Positions 8,442 to 15,669 of a DNA stretch of 64,000 nt are shown here, piece by piece; position 1 is the stretch's first letter, and every line of letters begins with the position of its first letter. The notes beneath the pieces are model-generated. The model did no database searches and was not told the origin of the DNA. It saw only the letters and a list, made by a program, of their open reading frames with translations. The translations under genes and the position numbers were made by a program. The DNA is from UBA11475 sp902486425 (GTDB taxonomy: Bacteria; Bacillota; Clostridia; Christensenellales; Borkfalkiaceae). The stretch is from contig CABTOK010000008.1 in the NCBI GenBank assembly GCA_902486425.1, positions 103,470 to 167,469 of the forward strand, in the 5' to 3' direction.

Positions 8442-10538
8442 ATGACACCCAATTACAAAGAATTCAAAACGGTCATCGGCGGTAGAGAAGTCACGGTTGA
8501 AACGGGCAAATACTGCGAACAGACCAGCGGTTCATGCATCGTAAGATGCGGCGAAACCGTAGTTATGGTAAACGTTACTATGTCTCCCACGGCAAAGGAA
8601 GGACAGGACTTCTTCCCGCTGACGGTAGATTATCAGGAAAAGATGTACTCCGTAGGTAAGATTCCGGGAGGTTTCACCAAGCGTGAAGGCAGAGCGTCCG
8701 ACAAGGCGATCCTTACGTCCCGTCTTATCGACAGACCGCTTCGTCCGTTGTTCCCGAAAGGACTTTTCAACGACGTAGTAGTCGTAGCGACGGCTCTCTC
8801 GGTAGATCCCGACATCGCTCCCGAACCTTTTGCAATGCTCGGAAGTTCCATCGCGTTGTCTGTTTCCGACATTCCCTGGGCAGGTCCCACGGGCAGCGTC
8901 GTCGTAGGGCTCGTAGACGGCAAGTACGTAATCAACCCCGATCTTAAACAGAAAGAAAAATCAACGCTTCACCTTAATCTTGCGGGAACAAAAGACGCAA
9001 TCATGATGGTTGAAGCCGGCTCCAAAGAAATTTCCGACGACGAAATGGTAGGCGCAATTTTATTCGGACACGAAGAAATCAAAAAACAATGCGCTTTCCA
9101 GGAAGAAATTGTTGCTGCGGTAGGTAAGCCCAAACTTGAAATGGATCTTTACCACGTACCCGAAGATATCGACGCTGCGGTAAGAGAATACGCTTCCGAC
9201 ATGCTCGATAAAGCTCTCGATACTTTTGATCGTCACGAAAGACAGGAAGGTCAGGACGCCGTAGAAAAGGCTGTTCTCGAACACTTTGCCGAAATTTATC
9301 CCGGTAAAGAAAGAGAAATGAAAGATTCTCTCTACTACCTTACCAAAGAAAAAGTAAGAAGAAAGATTATAGATAAAGGCGTTCGTCCCGACGGCAGAAC
9401 GCTTACCGAAGTTCGTCCCATCTGGTGCGAACACGGGATTCTTCCGAGAGTTCACGGCACCGGACTTTTCACGAGAGGACAGACTCAGGTTATGACAACC
9501 TGCACTCTCGCAATGCTCGGCGACGCACAGAAGCTCGAAGGTCTCGACGACGAGGACACAAAGCGTTATATGCATCAGTACAACATGCCCGGTTACGCTT
9601 CCGGCGAAGCCAGAGGCATCAGAAGCCCCGGCAGACGCGAAATCGGCCACGGCGCTCTTGCGGAAAGAGCTTTGGCTCAGGTTATTCCTTCGGAAGAAGA
9701 ATTCCCCTACGCTATAAGAATGGTTTCCGAAGTTCTTTCGTCCAACGGTTCTACCTCGATGGGTTCGGTATGTGGTTCCACGCTTGCTCTTATGGATGCG
9801 GGCGTCCCGATAAAAGCTCCCGTTGCGGGCGTCGCTATGGGACTTATCAAAGATACCGAAACGGGTAAAGTAGCCGTTATGACCGATATTCAGGGGCTTG
9901 AAGACTTCCTCGGCGATATGGACTTCAAAGTTGCGGGAACCGAAAAGGGTATCACCGCAATCCAGATGGATATCAAAATCAAAGGTATCGACGAAGCTAT
10001 TTTAAGAAAGGCTATCGCTCAGGCAAACGACGGCAGACGTCACATTTTAGGCAAGATGCTCGAATGTCTTCCCAAGGTAAACGATCATATGTCCAAATAC
10101 GCTCCCGAAATCATTTCCTTCAAGATCAATCCCGAAAAGATCAGAGAAGTTATCGGTTCCGGCGGAAAGGTCATCAACAAAATCATCGACGAAACCGGCA
10201 CCAAGATCGACATTACCGACGACGGCGTTGTTTCGATTGCGGCGGTTGCAAATCACGAAATGCTTGAAAGAGCCAAAGCAATCGTTCTTTCGATAGCGAA
10301 GGATCCCGAAGTCGGCGACAGATATCTTACCGAAGTCGTAAGAATTTTACCGAGAACGGGCGCATTCTGCGAACTTGCTCCCGGAAAGGACGGAATGATC
10401 CACATTTCCAAGATGAGCGACAAACGTATCGAAAGCGTTGAAGAAGTTCTTGCTATCGGAGATAAGGTCAAGGTAGAAGTTATAAAGATCGGCGAAAAGG
10501 GTATCGACCTTAAACTTCTCGAAAAGATCGAAGGCTAA
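8442..10538 (+). CDS. pnp: Polyribonucleotide nucleotidyltransferase (PNPase)
   Basis: Phosphorolytic 3'-5' exoribonuclease of mRNA turnover. The 698-residue product has two RNase PH domains separated by the alpha-helical domain, then a KH domain (GSGGK motif near residue 570) and a C-terminal S1 domain (about 620-698). The ATG at 8442 is preferred over an in-frame ATG at 8412 because AGGAG (8430-8434) lies 7 bases upstream and the protein then starts where the family does. A GC-rich inverted sequence just upstream (about 8384-8410) could form a leader stem, as in PNPase autoregulation, but this is not established. Confidence 0.97.
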   Translation: MTPNYKEFKTVIGGREVTVETGKYCEQTSGSCIVRCGETVVMVNVTMSPTAKEGQDFFPLTVDYQEKMYSVGKIPGGFTKREGRASDKAILTSRLIDRPLRPLFPKGLFNDVVVVATALSVDPDIAPEPFAMLGSSIALSVSDIPWAGPTGSVVVGLVDGKYVINPDLKQKEKSTLHLNLAGTKDAIMMVEAGSKEISDDEMVGAILFGHEEIKKQCAFQEEIVAAVGKPKLEMDLYHVPEDIDAAVREYASDMLDKALDTFDRHERQEGQDAVEKAVLEHFAEIYPGKEREMKDSLYYLTKEKVRRKIIDKGVRPDGRTLTEVRPIWCEHGILPRVHGTGLFTRGQTQVMTTCTLAMLGDAQKLEGLDDEDTKRYMHQYNMPGYASGEARGIRSPGRREIGHGALAERALAQVIPSEEEFPYAIRMVSEVLSSNGSTSMGSVCGSTLALMDAGVPIKAPVAGVAMGLIKDTETGKVAVMTDIQGLEDFLGDMDFKVAGTEKGITAIQMDIKIKGIDEAILRKAIAQANDGRRHILGKMLECLPKVNDHMSKYAPEIISFKINPEKIREVIGSGGKVINKIIDETGTKIDITDDGVVSIAAVANHEMLERAKAIVLSIAKDPEVGDRYLTEVVRILPRTGAFCELAPGKDGMIHISKMSDKRIESVEEVLAIGDKVKVEVIKIGEKGIDLKLLEKIEG

Positions 10539-10555
10539 AGTAATAAAAATAATGC

Positions 10556-10594
10556 AAAAGAGGACTAACGGGAATCCGTCCGGTCCTCTTTTTA
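10556..10594 (+). terminator. Terminator after pnp
   Basis: AAAAGAGGAC (10556-10565) pairs with GTCCTCTTTT (10583-10592); the loop holds a second small stem (ACGG/CCGT). Confidence 0.85.
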
Positions 10595-10665
10595 ATAAAC
10601 CGCGGCCGGCGGAAATAAAGCCGCTTGCGGTAATAAAATTATTCTTAAGGGTAATAAAAATATAA

Positions 10666-11934
10666 ATGGAATTTTATAAAAAATACGACAGCGGACTTAA
10701 ACTTGTCATAAAGCAGATGGACGGAGCGTTCACCGTATCGTCAGGCATAATAGTTTCGACGGGCAGCCGTAACGAAAGCAAAGATATAAACGGTATTTCG
10801 CACTTTATCGAACACGTTAACTTCAAGGGAACCAAAACCCGTACGGCGTTCGATATTTCCGACGAAACCGATCGCATAGGCTCCACCGTAAACGCATTCA
10901 CTTCGAAGGAATGTACCTGTTATTACACAAAGTCCATTCCGGAGCATCAGGAAGAAACTTTCGCCGTGCTTGCCGATCTTTTCCTTAATTCGACTTATCC
11001 CGAGGACGAACTCGACAAAGAACGCGACGTTATAATAGAAGAAATAAATATGACCGAAGATACCCCCGACGAAGTGTGCATGGATCTTTTGTCCGAAGCG
11101 TTTTACGGCGATTCGGGACTGGGACAGACTATTCTGGGACCGGAAGAAAATATCCGTCGTTTTACCGTAAAAGATATAAAAAATTATCTTGAAAAGTATT
11201 ATACCCCCGATAACGTCTGCATATCGGTAGCGGGCGCGCTCGACATTAAAAAGACCGAAGAACTCGTAGATAAATACTTCAAAGATTTCAAAGGATTCGG
11301 TACGGATTCGAAGATACAGGTGTCGGCTAAAAAGGACGAATTCGATAAAAACTACACCGGCAATCTCTGTAAAAAAAAGGATATAGAGCAAGCACACATC
11401 GCGCTGTCCTTTCCGGCGTACAAGTACGGCGACGACAGATCTGCAGCGGCTAATATCGCCTGTTCGGTGCTTGGCGGAACGATGTCGTCGAGGCTCTTCC
11501 AGACGGTACGCGAAAAGCAGGGACTTTGCTACACTGTATATTCATACTTATCGCAGTATCGCGATACGGGTAAGGTCGAAATTTATGCCGGCGTAAATCC
11601 CAAAAACCGCGAAAAGGCGTTAAAATCCATTATAGACGTAGTAAACGAGTTCAAAAACGGCATAACCGACGCAGAATTTTCGAGAGGGAAGGAACAGCTT
11701 AAATCGGCGTTTATCATGAGTAGGGAAAGCACTTCTTCCGAAATGCAGGTTTACGCAAAAGGCTGGCTGCTTCTCGGTGAAAAGTTCGACTTTGAAAAGA
11801 AGATAAACGAAATCAATTCGGTTACTAAGGAAGAAGTCGAATCGGCTATCAGAGAAATTTTCGATACAAGTAAGTGCGCTTATGCGACAGTCGGCAGAAA
11901 TACCGAACCGCTTAAAGTTCCCGAAAACAAATAA
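10666..11934 (+). CDS. M16 family zinc peptidase (MlpA/YmxG-like)
   Basis: Pitrilysin-family metallopeptidase of 422 residues. The inverted zinc motif HxxEH is at 46-50 (HFIEH), and the distal zinc ligand lies in the glutamate pair at about 125-126. The C-terminal half is the usual M16 C domain with the substrate-binding R...Y region (LGGTMSSRLFQTVREKQGLCYTV). A gene of this family follows pnp in many Bacillota (mlpA of Bacillus subtilis), which supports orthology; the physiological substrate is unknown. No clear ribosome binding site is seen; AAGGG lies about 14 bases upstream of the ATG. Confidence 0.9.
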   Translation: MEFYKKYDSGLKLVIKQMDGAFTVSSGIIVSTGSRNESKDINGISHFIEHVNFKGTKTRTAFDISDETDRIGSTVNAFTSKECTCYYTKSIPEHQEETFAVLADLFLNSTYPEDELDKERDVIIEEINMTEDTPDEVCMDLLSEAFYGDSGLGQTILGPEENIRRFTVKDIKNYLEKYYTPDNVCISVAGALDIKKTEELVDKYFKDFKGFGTDSKIQVSAKKDEFDKNYTGNLCKKKDIEQAHIALSFPAYKYGDDRSAAANIACSVLGGTMSSRLFQTVREKQGLCYTVYSYLSQYRDTGKVEIYAGVNPKNREKALKSIIDVVNEFKNGITDAEFSRGKEQLKSAFIMSRESTSSEMQVYAKGWLLLGEKFDFEKKINEINSVTKEEVESAIREIFDTSKCAYATVGRNTEPLKVPENK

Positions 11935-11948
11935 TTTAAAATAAATAT

Positions 11949-11993
11949 GGCGCGTTTCTACGGTACCGTTACCGCTCAAAACGTGCCTTTTTT
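11949..11993 (+). terminator. Terminator after the M16 peptidase
   Basis: GGCGCGTTT (11949-11957) pairs with AAACGTGCC (11979-11987), followed by TTTTTTATTT. The loop has a sequence related to the dispersed TACCTGT element (GGTACCGTTACCGCTCAAAAC region, 11962-11982). Confidence 0.7.
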
Positions 11994-11996
11994 ATT

Positions 11997-12332
11997 TCAG
12001 TATCCTAAAAATTCCACTCCTTTGAGAAGAACGTCGTTAAGAGCGTCGTTGCGGAGCGAATAAAAAACTATTTTGCCCTGCCTTTTGGTTTTTACCGCGT
12101 TGAGATTTTTAAGCAGTCTTAATTGATGAGAGACCGTAGTCTGATTGAGTTTCAACACTTTCGAAAGGTCGCTTACGCACATTTCCGAAATTGCTAACGC
12201 CGATACCATTTTTATTCGCGTGTAGTCCGAAAATATCGAAAAAAAGCAGACGAGTTCGTCTAAAATTTCACCTTGCGGAACGTAGTCTTCGATAAGTTCT
12301 CTCGATTTTTTGCTTAAAAGATAATTTTCCAT
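11997..12332 (-). CDS. ArsR/SmtB-type transcriptional regulator
   Basis: A 111-residue winged-helix repressor-like protein. The helix-turn-helix is at about 50-78, with recognition helix NQTTVSHQLRLLKNL, followed by the beta wing KTKRQGKIVFYSL. The metal-sensing CxC of ArsR or the ELCVCDL of SmtB/CadC is reduced to EMCVSDL with one cysteine, so the ligand may not be arsenite or cadmium. Members of the family lacking metal sites can sense sulfide, peptides or oxidants. The gene is divergent from a 49-residue membrane-peptide ORF, and an imperfect palindrome lies between them, suggesting a shared operator. Confidence 0.88.
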   Translation of the reverse strand: MENYLLSKKSRELIEDYVPQGEILDELVCFFSIFSDYTRIKMVSALAISEMCVSDLSKVLKLNQTTVSHQLRLLKNLNAVKTKRQGKIVFYSLRNDALNDVLLKGVEFLGY

Positions 12333-12362
12333 AAATTCCCCCTTGCCGGAAGTTTTCCGGTC

Positions 12363-12386
12363 GGCTTTATAAGTAAAGCCTTTTTT
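12363..12386 (+). terminator. Possible + strand terminator hairpin
   Basis: GGCTTTA (12363-12369) pairs with TAAAGCC (12374-12380), followed by TTTTTT. It may stop rightward transcripts running antisense through the ArsR-type gene. Confidence 0.4.
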
Positions 12387-12401
12387 ATAATTATACTACG
12401 T

Positions 12402-12419
12402 ATATACATTCGTGCATAT
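12402..12419. promoter_or_regulatory. Candidate ArsR-family operator
   Basis: Imperfect palindrome ATATACATTCGTGCATAT between the divergent regulator and peptide genes. ArsR-family operators are typically ATA-rich imperfect dyads of this size. It lies just upstream of the TATAAT (12442-12447) that probably serves the peptide gene. Confidence 0.45.
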
Positions 12420-12478
12420 TTGTAAAACAGGTCGCATATTGTATAATGCCGTCTTAAAACGGCGAAAAAGGAGGATAT

Positions 12479-12628
12479 ATGAATTATAATCTCGCGCTTT
12501 TCGCGCTGATGTTTCTGCTTATAAACGGCGGCGTGATAGACACTACCGAAGCTCTTATATTTTTGGCTCTCGTTTCTTACGCAAGCGGCAATAATTGTCT
12601 TAACCAAAGCAATACCCGCACGGCATGA
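12479..12628 (+). CDS. Small membrane peptide, 49 residues
   Basis: An ORF under 60 codons with a near-perfect ribosome binding site (AAGGAGG, 12468-12474) 4 bases before the ATG. A TATAAT box lies at 12442-12447, with TTGTAA as a possible -35 box (12420-12425). The product has hydrophobic stretches at about 4-20 and 24-34 separated by GGVIDTTEA, and a polar tail. It is divergent from the ArsR-type regulator and followed by a strong terminator (12688-12720), so it looks like a real, separately regulated gene. Function is unknown; a membrane effector controlled by the neighbouring repressor is an inference. Confidence 0.6.
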   Translation: MNYNLALFALMFLLINGGVIDTTEALIFLALVSYASGNNCLNQSNTRTA

Positions 12629-12687
12629 TTTTATAGTTTTTTAAGTCTGAAAAGCTTTTTAAGTCGGGTATGAGAAAAAGAAGAATA

Positions 12688-12720
12688 CAAAAAGCGGCAT
12701 AAAAGCCGCTTTTTGTTTGC
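12688..12720 (+). terminator. Terminator after the small peptide gene
   Basis: CAAAAAGCGGC (12688-12698) pairs perfectly with GCCGCTTTTTG (12705-12715), with a T-rich tail. Confidence 0.85.
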
Positions 12721-12813
12721 CGTTTTTTTATTCCGACGATAAACTCTCTGAAAAATTTTCCGAATAACGTAAAAATAAAAATTGCGTTAAAGTCTGTAAA
12801 ACCGCAAAAAAAG

Positions 12814-12842
12814 TTGTCAATAACTAAAGTATATTATATAAT
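12814..12842 (+). promoter_or_regulatory. Promoter of uvrC, giving a leaderless mRNA
   Basis: TTGTCA (12814-12819), 17-base spacer, TATAAT (12837-12842). The uvrC ATG begins 6 bases after the -10 box, right at the expected transcription start. Confidence 0.7.
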
Positions 12843-12848
12843 TTTAGT

Positions 12849-14678
12849 ATGAGCGTCGTAGAAGATAAACTTAAAATGCTTCCGACCGATCCCGGCGTCT
12901 ATATCATGAAGGACGACGGCGGACACGTTATTTACGTCGGAAAGGCGAAAAATTTGAAGAACAGAGTACGGCAGTACTTTTTTAACACCGTCAAGACCGA
13001 AAAGGTCATGGCGATGGTTTCGCATATAAAAGATTTCGACTACATTATAGTTAACTCCGAGATAGACGCTTTGTCTTTGGAAAACAACCTTATAAAAAAA
13101 TATAAGCCGAAGTATAACATTCTGTTAAAGGACGATAAAACTTACCCTTATATAAAGGTTAATCTTAAAGAAAAGTTCCCGTATTTTTACATTACCCGAA
13201 AAATAAAAAAGGACGGCGGCAAATATTTCGGTCCGTTTATGGGCGGCATAAACGCGCAGGAAGTGTTGGAGCTTGTAAATCTTACTTACAAACTTCGCCC
13301 TTGTTCGGTAAAGATAACCGAAAAGCCGAAAAGGGAATGTCTCAACTACCATATAGGCAAGTGCCTTTCGCCGTGCAGCGGAAGAGTTTCGGAAGAAGAT
13401 TATATGAAGTCCGTGAACGCCGCTCTCGACTTTTTGTCGGGCGGGGACGATTCGAGACCGGAAGAAATTCTTAAAGAAGCCATGCTCCGCCATGCCGAAA
13501 ACGAAGAGTTCGAAGCCGCTCTCGCTTGCAGAGAGAGACTAAAAAGTCTGGAAAAACTTAAGGTAAAAAGAATAACCGCGTTAAACAGATTTATCGACGC
13601 GGACGTGATTTCGATGGCTGACAACGGACTTTCGACCGTGTTTTCGATGCTTAATATACGAAAGGGCAGAATGCTCGGAGCGAAAAATTTAAGCGAAGAG
13701 AACGTTTACTTCGACAAGTCCGAAGGTTTAGCCGATTTTATCACGGGGTATTATAAAAACGCGGCGGAAATTCCTTCCGAAATAATAGTGTTTACCGAAC
13801 CCGCCGATACCGAACTTTTAGAGACTTATCTAACGGGACTTGCGGACAAAAAAATATCGGTAACGGTTCCTGTAAAAGGGGTAAGAAAACAGCTCGTCGA
13901 CATGGCGGGAGTCAATGCCGAAGACTATCTTAAAAAGTCCGTCGAACGCATCCGCCACAAGACCGATATGACGATAAACGCTTGCCAAAAACTGCAGCGT
14001 GTGTTAAACTTATCTAAATATCCGAAGCGTATGGAATGTTACGATATTTCACACATTTCCGGTGTCGATAAGGTCGGTTCGATGGTAGTGTTTACGGATG
14101 GAGAAAAGGACGCCGCGGAGTACCGCAGATTCAAAATAAAGACCGTCGAAGGCAACAACGATTTTGAGTCGCTTAAAGAAGTTCTTAAACGCAGGCTCTC
14201 TAAGCTTGGCACGGACGAAGAAGAAAAGTTTTCTAAACCCGATCTTATAATCATCGACGGAGGCAAAGGTCAGCTTTCGTCGGTAAAGCAGATTTTCGAC
14301 GAACTTAACGTTAAGGACATAGACCTTGTGTCGCTCGCAAAACAGGAAGAAGAAGTGTTTACTCTTCATTCCGACCGCAGCGTTTTAATAGATAAATCGG
14401 ATTACGCTTTGCGGCTTTTGCAGCGTATCAGAGACGAAGCGCACCGCTTTGCGATAACTTTTAACAGAAGTTTAAGAGGCAAACGCAGCCTTGTTTCGGT
14501 TCTCGACGGCATCGACGGCGTCGGAAAGGTTAAAAAGAAAGCTCTTTTAGAAAAATTCAAAGATCTGTCGGGGATAATGAACGCAAAAAAAGAAGATCTT
14601 ATGACCGTGGACGGAATAGGCGAAGCCTTGGCGGACGAAATAATAGCAGAGTTAAAGAAAGAAAACATAACGCTATAA
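12849..14678 (+). CDS. uvrC: Excinuclease ABC subunit C
   Basis: UvrC makes both incisions around bulky DNA lesions recognised by UvrAB. The 609-residue protein shows the N-terminal GIY-YIG nuclease (PGVYIMKD...VIYVGKAKNLKNR, about 15-45), the UVR motif that binds UvrB (about 205-240), the RNase H-like second nuclease (YDISHISG and IIDGGKGQ, about 398-480), and C-terminal helix-hairpin-helix repeats (about 555-605). No ribosome binding site precedes the ATG; the promoter -10 box is 6 bases away, so translation is probably leaderless. uvrA and uvrB are not in this window. Confidence 0.96.
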   Translation: MSVVEDKLKMLPTDPGVYIMKDDGGHVIYVGKAKNLKNRVRQYFFNTVKTEKVMAMVSHIKDFDYIIVNSEIDALSLENNLIKKYKPKYNILLKDDKTYPYIKVNLKEKFPYFYITRKIKKDGGKYFGPFMGGINAQEVLELVNLTYKLRPCSVKITEKPKRECLNYHIGKCLSPCSGRVSEEDYMKSVNAALDFLSGGDDSRPEEILKEAMLRHAENEEFEAALACRERLKSLEKLKVKRITALNRFIDADVISMADNGLSTVFSMLNIRKGRMLGAKNLSEENVYFDKSEGLADFITGYYKNAAEIPSEIIVFTEPADTELLETYLTGLADKKISVTVPVKGVRKQLVDMAGVNAEDYLKKSVERIRHKTDMTINACQKLQRVLNLSKYPKRMECYDISHISGVDKVGSMVVFTDGEKDAAEYRRFKIKTVEGNNDFESLKEVLKRRLSKLGTDEEEKFSKPDLIIIDGGKGQLSSVKQIFDELNVKDIDLVSLAKQEEEVFTLHSDRSVLIDKSDYALRLLQRIRDEAHRFAITFNRSLRGKRSLVSVLDGIDGVGKVKKKALLEKFKDLSGIMNAKKEDLMTVDGIGEALADEIIAELKKENITL

Positions 14679-14691
14679 CGGCGTTTTACGG

Positions 14692-14732
14692 ATATGGTTA
14701 ACGGTACCTGTTCCATTGAAACATAACCATAT
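14692..14732 (+). promoter_or_regulatory. Leader hairpin before the HAD phosphatase
   Basis: ATATGGTTA (14692-14700) pairs perfectly with TAACCATAT (14724-14732). The loop contains GGTACCTGTTCCATTGAAAC, a diverged form of the dispersed TACCTGT element. There is no T-run, so it is not a classical terminator. It sits 22 bases before the ATG of the next gene and may affect mRNA stability or translation. Confidence 0.45.
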
Positions 14733-14753
14733 TTACGGACAAAGGAGAACCGC

Positions 14754-15590
14754 ATGAAATACAGAATGATAATATCGGACTATGACGGGACGCTCGCTCC
14801 GGCTTACGGCAAAGTCGTGCAAAAAGAAACGATAGAAGCGATAAAAGCATACAGAGAAGCGGGCGGATACTTTGTGCTTTGTTCGGGGCGAGGAGCGGCT
14901 TCGGCATTCGACGCGATGGAATATAACAACATAAATTGCGACGCGATAAGCGCGTTTCAGGGCGCGACGATAAAAATCGGCGATACGATAACCGAAGACG
15001 GGCTGGACGGAACAACCGTGAGAGAAATAGTGGAATTCGTAAGAAATATCGAAAACAGAGACTTTGTAACATTCAATAACGAAGTTTTATTGTACGACGG
15101 CAACGGCGAAGCTCTTAATTACTATGTAAACTGGTCGACTTCGTATAAAAACAAAGCGGCTGTTAATATTCCGGAGTACACTTTGAGCCACGGCGGATAT
15201 TACGGCAAATTGCTTTTAACCAAGATGCCGGACGAAAACACAGATAGAATAGTAAACGCGATAAAAGAAAAATTCGGCGATAAAATCGTCATAAACAGCG
15301 GATCGGAAATTTTAATCGAAATGGTTTCGGCTACCTGTACGAAGTATTCCGCATGCAAAAAAATAGCGGAGCATTTTAACGTAAACGAAACCGAAGCAAT
15401 AACCGTCGGCGACTCTACAAACGATCTTACTCTGGTAGCCTTTGGCGAAGGCTGTGCCGTCGAAAGCGGTACGCCGGAGCTTAAAAAAGCGGCGAAGCAC
15501 ATCGTTCCTGCGGCAGATAAGCAGCCGATAAAATATCTGATAGACAAAATATTAAGCGGCGAAGATCCGTTTGAAGCCGAAAGCAAATAA
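14754..15590 (+). CDS. Cof-type HAD-IIB family phosphatase
   Basis: Haloacid-dehalogenase superfamily hydrolase of 278 residues. Motif I is DYDGT at 9-13 (nucleophile Asp9, acid/base Asp11); motif II is in FVLCSGRGA; motif IV is VGDSTNDLTLV near 220. The large cap between motifs II and III marks the Cof class, which dephosphorylates sugar phosphates, nucleotides or cofactors; the substrate cannot be deduced. A strong AAAGGAG site precedes the ATG. It lies between uvrC and lon without obvious functional link. Confidence 0.9.
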   Translation: MKYRMIISDYDGTLAPAYGKVVQKETIEAIKAYREAGGYFVLCSGRGAASAFDAMEYNNINCDAISAFQGATIKIGDTITEDGLDGTTVREIVEFVRNIENRDFVTFNNEVLLYDGNGEALNYYVNWSTSYKNKAAVNIPEYTLSHGGYYGKLLLTKMPDENTDRIVNAIKEKFGDKIVINSGSEILIEMVSATCTKYSACKKIAEHFNVNETEAITVGDSTNDLTLVAFGEGCAVESGTPELKKAAKHIVPAADKQPIKYLIDKILSGEDPFEAESK

Positions 15591-15669
15591 CTTAAACATA
15601 AAAAGAAAAAAGCGATAAAACAAAAATCAAAATTATTATTGATAAAAATGAGGGAAACTTAAATTCATA

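Noticed and set aside
15331..15358. GCTACCTGTACGAAG...CCGCA in the HAD gene as another copy of the dispersed element
   Set aside because: The match needs a 4-base gap, and the encoded residues fit the family alignment with no insertion, so it is probably codon-driven.
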